Below, one piece after another: positions 57,701 through 64,000 of a stretch of DNA of 64,000 bases. The notes beneath the pieces were generated by a model. That model did no database searches. It was given only the letters and a program-made list of their open reading frames with translations, and had not been told where the DNA came from. The DNA is from Nectonema munidae (lineage: Eukaryota > Nematomorpha > Nectonematoida > Nectonematidae), in contig JAUIRK010000185.1 of assembly GCA_030549495.1 (NCBI GenBank), positions 496,001-560,000 on the forward strand, written 5' to 3'. Within the stretch, counting starts at the first letter, position 1, and each line of letters opens with the position of its first letter. Position numbers and translations under genes: made by a program.

Positions 57701-60700
57701 CCTCTTGGATGTGATACCCAATTTCGCTTGACAACACACTGATCTTCTCTACAATAAAAAATCTGCATGCTTATCTAAATCCAGTGCCTTATTATTCTCA
57801 AACATAAGGGTAGTTTTAAAGTGTAGCATCCTTTTCATAAGATATGATTACAACTATAATGCAAACCAAGTTCTATTAGAAATGAAGTCGGGGTCAGAGC
57901 TGAAGTCGGAATAGCACAATTAGCCGGAGTTTTTATATAGTAACAATAGTGACATTTTTGAAAGTTGTTTACAGGTAAGGTTTTTGCTTTATTACTTTAT
58001 TTTTAGCGTGCTACATCTCATTAGCATAAAAAATGTGCGAATAAATTATTCCAAGTTTGATAGATTAAGGGCGTAAACTATATGAAAAGAATGAAAACTG
58101 GAGGGATTTAGTACTTTGACAATATTATCCGGTAAAAGTGAAAATTTGATAAGCATGTAAATCATGCAAAAGATATATCGCGGTAATATACAATTCGCTT
58201 AGTATAATAATTGCACATACAAACCATAAAATCTTTGTTTTCCTTGATAACATTTCTCTTTCTCAAACATTTCCCTTTCTCAAACTTCTCACCGTATTCT
58301 CTCTTTCCCCAATTTAGCGTGCTGCAATCTGAGAAAAATGATAACATATCTCCCCAGCTTCACAAGAGTCTTTCGCAAGATACAGAGGTGTATGTATATA
58401 CTACACGGTTGTTACACAAAACACGTATGTGTGTCAGAACACCGCTCTGTCGTTAAATGCTACTTTCAAATACAAAGCACTCTTTCACGCGCATCTAAGA
58501 AACAAAGTTAATGCAGGATTGAGTGAAATTTTTAATTTATTTGTTCCTTAACCTAGATACGCACAGTATTGAGTGTGTTTAAGCAAATAAAGGATCGATT
58601 TGTAGATGCGATTACTAATGGATTAACTCACTAATTTTATGAAAGTTGGAAACATATTTTGTACAAAAGTTTGGGTTTGATTCAAGAGCAGGCTTCACAA
58701 ATAAATTCAATTTTTCCCATAAAGCAAGGGTGCAGGACCAAGCGTTCGAGATAACATTTAAGAAGGTACGAATGTCAAACTTTACAGCCGAATCCTTTTG
58801 CAGCTGTGTTTTCTTTAGCACCATATTGAAATGTTTGTTATTCCAAATTACTGTTACAAATTTGTTAAAGACATTACGATATTTTGGAAATAAGGAAACA
58901 CTTTTATTTTATCATACAGAAATATTTTGACTTTTTTGTGGAAAAGACTTAACCTCTCACTTTTAAATACGAGAAAATTTACAGCATTTCTGAATGAACG
59001 GCATGGTAATCTATTGGGAGAAGTGGGATCACTACAGGCATTAAATGGCGACTTATTTCACTGATATTTTTACTCGAATGAATGACATGAAAGCATCGCT
59101 TCATAGAACAACATATTATAATGCTACGCAAAGAAACCGGCTTTTAAGAAAAATGATATTTATGACGTCATAGAATGAAAGAAGAAAATCTTTCAAATTT
59201 GGCGCATTTTAAACAAAATATAAATTTTAGGGGAGCGAGCATAAAAGTCTGTGAACTACTGTAATAATCCTACGTTCGTTATTAAGAATTAGGAATCATT
59301 ATAGTTTGATCAAGGCGAACAAAAGTGATTAAAGACAACTCTTTATGCAAGCAAAAAAATCGATTTTAAATTTTTTTTATTTTTTTGGGACATTTTTTAG
59401 ATCAATTATGTGAACAATTTTTTATTGACCAAAAAAACATTTCATAAACAAGCTTGTTTTAACAAATTTTCTTTTAGAAAAAAAAAGTCAAGAAATAAGA
59501 TTTGTTAGGTCAAAAAAAGATTACCCTGGTTATGGTGTAATTACAAAAACATTTCACCGTTTCCAGAGCATACTTACGGGATTATAAAAGTTATCTCTTC
59601 TGTTAAAAAAGTTTCCGCTTTCAAATTTCAATGGAAGAACAAGAAGCAACTTCGAAACTTCAAAGTAAACTGGATCAATAGAAAAATATTCTGTAATATT
59701 TACAGCTCAAAAAATCGAATTCCCAATTAAAATCGAAAACCATTTTTTAAGAAATAGTGAACCACTTTCAGGTAGAAAAGAAACTACACAAAATAATTGC
59801 TTGATTTAATAATTTAAAGAAAATATTTATGTAAAATAGGAAAGAGAAAAGGTAAATAGATACTTTCAAACAAAATTTCATTCAAAACTTTCCTTGTAGA
59901 TATGCTACATTGAGGACACGCAATCTTTATATTCTTGTGTACTCCTCATACTCGCAAATGTAAAAGTGCTGCAATATTTAATAATCGGCATTGCAGGATA
60001 ATGCCTGGGGATTAATCGGTTACCGCCAAATATATTTTTCGGTGCAATCCTAAAACTAATCTTTTAGTGGATTTTTGGTATCATCCAAAATTTGAAAAAA
60101 TTGAACGAATAGAGGTTTTCACAAATAAAGAAAATTAAAAAAAGAACTTCCCGAAATTTTCTCTCATACTTTTACTATATGAAGCTAGTAATTTAAAGAG
60201 TAAACATTCGATTTCCTACAAATAATACCCTAACAAAAATAAAGTGAGTTATTGGATTCGAAATTTGGAGTTAAAGAAATCAAACCTCATACTTCAGCTT
60301 TATGCATTTAGGTATGACATTGCAAATAGATAATAGTTTTATTCGCTTTGATAACTTTTGATGGGATGTTATATAACAGAGATAGACCGTCAAACTTTTT
60401 CGTGAAACGTCTACATTTAAAAATTTATTACTCGCATGGTGTAGTAAAATGAGCAGTATTTAATATATGCAAGAGAGAAGTTTCAAGCGAACAAACGATA
60501 TATTTCTGTTAATATTTAAAGAAATTTTAAAGTTATATTTGTAAGTAATTTATTTGATTCAAAGTTTTTTAAGCAGGCAATAGAACAAATTATTTTTCTT
60601 CATCAAAAATAATGTAAATAAATTTGCAAGAAGATGTAATCTTAAAAAAGATATTTTTAATTATAAAATTACGAGTGAAGACATCAAAATTTATCATAGA

Positions 60701-61402
60701 CTTAAAACAATAAATATAAATCAAAAATAACTTTATTCTTAAGAATTAAAATACCAAATTAACTGAAAAAAGTAAAAGATGAGAAAGAAAAAAGAATACC
60801 AATTTGATGCAAATAGTTACAACCAATCAATGATCGTGTAGTCTGAATATCTATTATTTTTTATTTGATCAAAACTTTTGTATCAAAGATGTGAAAATTT
60901 ATAGGCATGACTAAATGATGATGAAGAAATTAAGATAGAACTAGTAATTAAGTTGGTGGGATGAGGGAAGTGTCGCTGGTGAAAATGATGAGTTTGGAAG
61001 GAGTTGATGAAGAAACCAAAGGCATGGGTAATGGGTGATATTAAACTTTAATTTGTCAAAAGACACTATGCTTGTAATAAATTTAGCTCAAAACTATAAA
61101 CGCCGCGATCTAATTTTCGCGGGGCGAAACGTGAACTGAATGCTACATTTCCACATCATAGAATAAATATTGAGAGAATGAAATTTGCTCACTTGTAGGC
61201 ACTTTTTCAACTCTAGTTCCAGGTTATCATGAAGCCTTTTATTCAAACAATTCAGTGCATTCAATTCGCGCTGATTTGTCAAAATTCTGTTGCATGACTG
61301 GCCCACGTTTTGTGCAAGTTTTTGCTTTTCAAGTAGAAGTTCGTTTAATTCATTTTTAAGATTGAAGCGATCTTTAATCAATGATTCGATTATTGCTTTG
61401 CT
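48422..61402 (-). CDS. Unassigned split gene, coiled-coil N-terminal part and Ser/Pro-rich C-terminal part
   Basis: I do not recognise this protein. Exons read on the minus strand: 61402-61193, 56587-56387, 52390-52153, 50589-50292, 48702-48422 (stop). Phases match between the first two (0/0), between 52153 and 50589 (0/0) and between 50292 and 48702 (1/1). The join 56387 to 52390 does not fit, so an exon is missing there or two genes are involved. The first exon is heptad-like (LKNELNELLLEKQKLAQNV). Later exons are basic, rich in Ser, Pro and Lys (VTKLPAPSSGIPPPLYK), and end FSKRSSKK. The real start lies above 61402. The pattern suits a cytoskeletal or spindle-type scaffold, but that is a guess. 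The last introns hold LINE relics. Confidence 0.55.
48740..48987 (+). CDS. Possible small two-exon gene inside the last intron of the minus-strand gene
   Basis: Weak candidate. ATG at 48740, 27 codons to CAGAAG/GTAACT (48820), a 68-nt intron, then CCAGCTACGCC from 48889 in phase 0 for 32 codons (PATPNYSNTRRSDNDESTPP) to TGA at 48985. The same frame continues open for about 27 more codons after that TGA. Coding-like composition is the main argument. It may be a decayed or partly missed exon of something else. Confidence 0.2.
49505..49813 (-). mobile_element. Possible LINE polymerase C-terminal scrap
   Basis: A 102-codon minus-strand frame with NWLDFYIVYFLYDQF and LGNEIANSYKFG resembles the GWLPVxxRIxFK...L region of LINE polymerases. 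Weak; could be chance. Confidence 0.25.
50292..50589 (-). CDS. Unassigned gene, Pro/Ser-rich exon
   Basis: Acceptor TTAATATTAG, then NTLKNQELSTLDRKKAVT; strong donor CCAG/GTAAGAAC. Contains PAPSSGIPPPLYK and a basic RLKLATKSERELNK stretch. GC content stands well above the flanks. Confidence 0.65.
50930..51010. repeat. Low-complexity A/C-rich tract
   Basis: A run of about 18 A, then mixed A and C runs, then A again. Simple sequence only. Confidence 0.6.
51404..52150 (-). mobile_element. LINE (L1/Tx1-like) RT C-terminal remnant
   Basis: A series of open minus-strand frames with KCIKFIWKGNKISINRTIE, like the FIWxGKKPRI block that follows RT in L1/Tx1 elements, then a long tail. It begins right at the donor of exon 52390-52153, so it is intronic. 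Confidence 0.4.
52153..52390 (-). CDS. Unassigned gene, polar internal exon
   Basis: Acceptor CTCATACAG, donor CCACAA/GTATGC, phase 0 out. Encodes a Lys/Ser-rich stretch with KLSRDESFVKNCKKEEE and LTPPSLRLSLHDFKK. It joins in frame to the exon at 50589. Confidence 0.55.
53500..54528 (-). mobile_element. Tc1/mariner-like relic
   Basis: The right end reads, on the minus strand, TACAGTGGCGTGAAAAAG, a Tc1-type TIR with TA. Inside, minus-strand LRPKVRNQRGIAKL and SLKAIFSDETKLSFVLMD (FSDETK is the second catalytic-Asp motif of Tc1 enzymes). Heavily decayed; left end not placed. Confidence 0.5.
54529..56386. other. Intron of the minus-strand gene, nothing firm
   Basis: A 61-codon minus-strand frame near 55380-55570 (FVTCHTDGDEKVNEYIELNS) is open but unplaced; it could be the exon missing between 56387 and 52390. 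Confidence 0.3.
56387..56587 (-). CDS. Unassigned gene, exon after the coiled-coil exon
   Basis: Acceptor ATTTTTTTAG, frame starting YEFEIETLNAALDEERE, which continues the acidic helix of the exon at 61193. Donor CCTCGA/GTAAAA gives 67 codons. The frame stays open to 56366, so this could instead be a terminal exon. Confidence 0.5.
56588..61192. other. Long intron, several unplaced GC-richer patches
   Basis: Patches at 57540-57740, 58270-58450 and 60950-61040 exceed the background GC, with frames of 30-60 codons but no coherent splice pattern or recognised domain. Confidence 0.3.
61193..61402 (-). CDS. Unassigned gene, coiled-coil exon
   Basis: 70 codons, phase 0 to 0. Acceptor TTTTTTAG before AGCAAAGC; donor CTACAA/GTGAGC. 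The peptide has spaced leucines (FNLKNELNELLLEK, LHDNLELELKKCLQ) typical of a coiled coil. Confidence 0.6.
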
Positions 61403-62906
61403 CTAAAAAATGAATAGAATAAGTGATGATTGAAAATACCAGAGTGCATCATCGGTAAATATAAAGAACTTGACAACTTTCCAATTTATTGATTTTAAAA
61501 ATTCATATGACTTTCTCAGTGCTTTCCAATCTTTTTTATCAAAGCAATGATTTTTAACAAAAATAAAAAGCTCAATTATTTAGAACAACGATTTTTCATA
61601 AAGTCCATTGTAAAATATCCTTTAGTGGTAGGTTAGCAATTTTCAAAACGTATTGAACTACATGTAATGGAAAAATTTTCCTATATTGCAAAATATTATT
61701 TATTGCAACAATTTGAAAGGAGATGTTTAATACTTAAACGATTAAATGGACATTTTAAGATGAAAAACATGTATTTATCATACCTCTTTGCATTTATATT
61801 TAACCAATCAAAACTTATGACAACTAGAATTTCACACAAACTTACTCTTATCTATATTAGATTTATCTAATTAAATATGGCGTTTCAAATGTAATTCAGA
61901 CAAAAGAATCCAAGAAACTCATATGAACTACAGCATATTTTCGACCTAACTAAGTTAAATTTCACTATCAAAATTGCATCAAACATATCTAGTTTAAATT
62001 TGTTTCTACGTTTACATTTCACAGTCAACAGCACAAAAAACTCCTTCTATCTTAGAAATTTCTTTATCTACAGCTGTCTGAATTATAAAAAAATTCGGAG
62101 TTAATCACGATATAAAACTTGAAACAAACGCATCTAATTAGTGTTTTTGAATCTGTTTTTAATCAATAAAGAGCATTTTACTTAGTAAACTCCTTCAATA
62201 AAACTTTAGAGACACATGTCATATGATGAAAATGTGTGCATATACAAACACAAAGAAATTTACTAGAGATGAGCATAAAAAAATTGATTGACAAGGGGTG
62301 CACTAAAAATTATGGATAAAATCGTTTTAAACTTAATATAAATAAAATATTTGAAAGGGGAGAGGGCAATTGACTACAAGAAAAATTAAATTTGGGTAAT
62401 GGGCTAAAAAAGTTTGGGAACCATTGGTATAGACTGTAGAGTCTAGACGACATAAAAATATGTAAAATAAAATTATAGAAAATAATTAAGAAGTTTGAAA
62501 GAATTTTGTATAATAATGAAATCGATTGATAAAACATACTTGGAAGATGATTGTATTCAAAAAGAGAAAAAAAAAACAAATTTAGACAAAAAATTGCCTA
62601 TTTTATTGAATTAAAATTAGACATGCAAAAGTATAAATATCTGCCATAATTAAAACGAAAGTGTATAAATATGCAAAAGTGAAATTAATACTTAAATACA
62701 CTCCATGCCTATGTTATTTTTAACGAAATAGATGGATAGTGCAACACAAAATATTTTTAATGAATCAAGCAATGCCCTAATAACTATCTCAATTCAGAAA
62801 TCAATACACAATCACAAAAAAACATGAAAAATTCACACTCAGTAGTCAGTAAAAATAAACAAAAAGAGACGTCTTAGAATACATTTACTTGAAAGAGTAG
62901 AGGCAT
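61403..62906. other. Region between the two right-end genes
   Basis: AT-rich; must contain further 5' exons of the minus-strand gene or its intron, and the promoter of the plus-strand gene. None could be placed. Confidence 0.3.
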
Positions 62907-63758
62907 ATGGGCAAAGAGAATGCGGCCCTTCTTGTTCAAGAGTCGGACATTTTCCCAGATAGTAATTGTAAAAAAGACATCAAATTAGTTGTTTTTTATA
63001 ATTTTTCAGTCATAAATAAATCATTTTTGATTAACAATCTCGGCGATAATGATAGTAAAGTAAAATTTTTTGAAGTTAATGAAAACGATAACAAGGTATT
63101 CTTATGTTAACGAGTGGGATGTTTTCGTTAATTTTTCAACCGAATCCTAAAATAAGTAAAAAATAAACGCGAGATATTTATCCATGACTTATACACGTCT
63201 GCAAAGCGTTGTCAACTTTTTCTTTTTTTTTAATATTTCAAATTTTAATGTATAATTTTATATATTTAAAATATAATTCGACTTGAACATTAGGGGAAAA
63301 CCCAGGAAGAAGTCACTTCTCTCACTGGGTAAAATCTGGAAATACTATTTTATGACAAAAAAATTTCTTCTATATCATAAATTATACTCCTCTTCATAAA
63401 TTTTCTTAAAAAATTGCGACACACTAAAATTTTGATCAATATTTTCCAACACTTTATTTGTAAAGTAAATTGATAAATAGATTTTCCACACTTAGAGATA
63501 ACTCAATCAATTATATGGTAGGTAAGTGAATTGAAAAAAATTTTACATTCGTTTTTTTTTTAATTTAGCGACACGGAGAACAAAGTACATTTTGTTCAAA
63601 GTAACGATGACTATAACGAAGTTATTTTAATTAGTAACGATCCCAGGAAAAGTGATATAGTATACTCACTATGTAGACTTAGAGTACACTCAAGCTGCTG
63701 TGCTAGTTTTTTTGAAAAGAGTTACCTTGAAGTTGAAACACGCGATAATCATAAAGAG
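62907..63758 (+). CDS. Unassigned gene, first two exons (runs off towards window end)
   Basis: Exon 1 runs from the ATG at 62907 (MGKENAALLVQESD) to AACAAG/GTATTC at 63095. Exon 2 ends GATAATCATAAAGAG/GTATGT at 63758 and begins near 63569-63579. The acceptor after GGAG (63579) keeps phase 0; the stronger acceptor after TTTAATTTAG would not join directly. Both exons carry a similar acidic unit, SKVKFFEVNENDNKV and NKVHFVQSNDDYNEV, so they may be repeats. Exon 2 has a Cys pair (SSCCASFF). No family recognised. Confidence 0.45.
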
Positions 63759-64000
63759 GTATGTAAGGAAGAAAAAGGCAAGTAGAATGAAATGACAAAT
63801 ACACTACATCATACCGTCTTGCATAATTAGATACTGAGTCTCGGCACGTGAGCCTCTACTACCATTGCTTACTACAACTAAAATAATAAAAAAGATAATC
63901 TCTCTTTTGGATGTTTCAAGATGTGGATTCTGCTGCATTATCCTCCAACACATGAAGTAAGGGCAAACAGAAAGCGATAAAACGGTGTAGATAATACTAG

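Noticed and set aside
57540-57740. GC-richer patch open on both strands
   Set aside because: Three competing frames (QSIIAKLESADG on plus, QAKLGITSKRQND on minus) and no convincing splice pair, so no exon was called.
58615-58930. Minus-strand frame with RTFLNVISNAW, possibly a Tigger C-terminus
   Set aside because: The preceding DDE motifs are absent and the match is too short to support.

Overview
The window looks like AT-rich nuclear DNA from an invertebrate animal, most likely an arthropod. The evidence is split genes with GT/AG introns and AATAAA signals, an SLC17-type transporter gene, a ZC3H10-like zinc-finger gene, and many old transposons (hAT, piggyBac, Tigger/pogo, Merlin, Tc1-like, MULE, several LINE clades, tRNA-derived SINEs). 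The composition and repeat mix would suit a crustacean such as a parasitic copepod, but that is only an inference. No rRNA or standalone tRNA gene, CRISPR array or LTR element was seen.

Host genes. (1) A plus-strand SLC17 major-facilitator transporter (3296-21482) has seven exons whose phases fit, giving about 515 residues and 12 membrane segments. Its introns are packed with transposon remains. (2) A terminal-type exon at 24167-24339 lies downstream in the phase left by SLC17 exon 6; it could be an alternative 3' exon or the tail of another gene. (3) A minus-strand intronless ZC3H10-like gene (27953-26394) has three CCCH fingers and a C-terminal coiled coil. (4) An unassigned minus-strand split gene has exons at 61402-61193, 56587-56387, 52390-52153, 50589-50292 and 48702-48422; most junction phases match. 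(5) The start of an unassigned plus-strand gene lies at 62907-63758 and runs towards the right edge.

Mobile DNA, left to right: a palindromic insert (146-538); a hAT MITE with perfect 8-bp target duplication (1606-2235); a degenerate SINE (about 2523); a hAT remnant with TIRs (4464-5607); a TTAA-flanked foldback element (5977-6337); a Tigger/pogo relic (6888-8311); a satellite array of roughly 150-bp units (8661-9830); a SINE (10577-10720); a LINE (12797-14630) carrying a SINE insertion and a 137-bp G-rich tract; a MULE scrap (15729); LINE 3' pieces (16.7-18.3 kb); a ZBED5-like hAT (23.1-23.6 kb); a second hAT MITE (25126-25381); a Merlin fragment (29.0-29.35 kb); a hAT derivative (29.6-29.9 kb); an inverted pair of SINEs (31.0-31.5 kb); a piggyBac with clear TIRs (32419-34444); an I/R1-type LINE with RNase H, split by a hAT (34.5-37.8 kb); an opposite-strand LINE (37.9-39.5 kb); a piggyBac split by a hAT (40.8-42.8 kb); a second array of the same satellite (44237-45950); LINE and Tc1-like remains (49.5-54.5 kb).

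The best candidates for something new are the two homologous satellite arrays that share one palindromic boundary (possibly Helentron/HINE-like), the exact 13-mer TTAACGCCATCTA repeated four times in one orientation with unrelated flanks, the long poly-G run inside a LINE reading frame, and the unassigned split genes at the right end.
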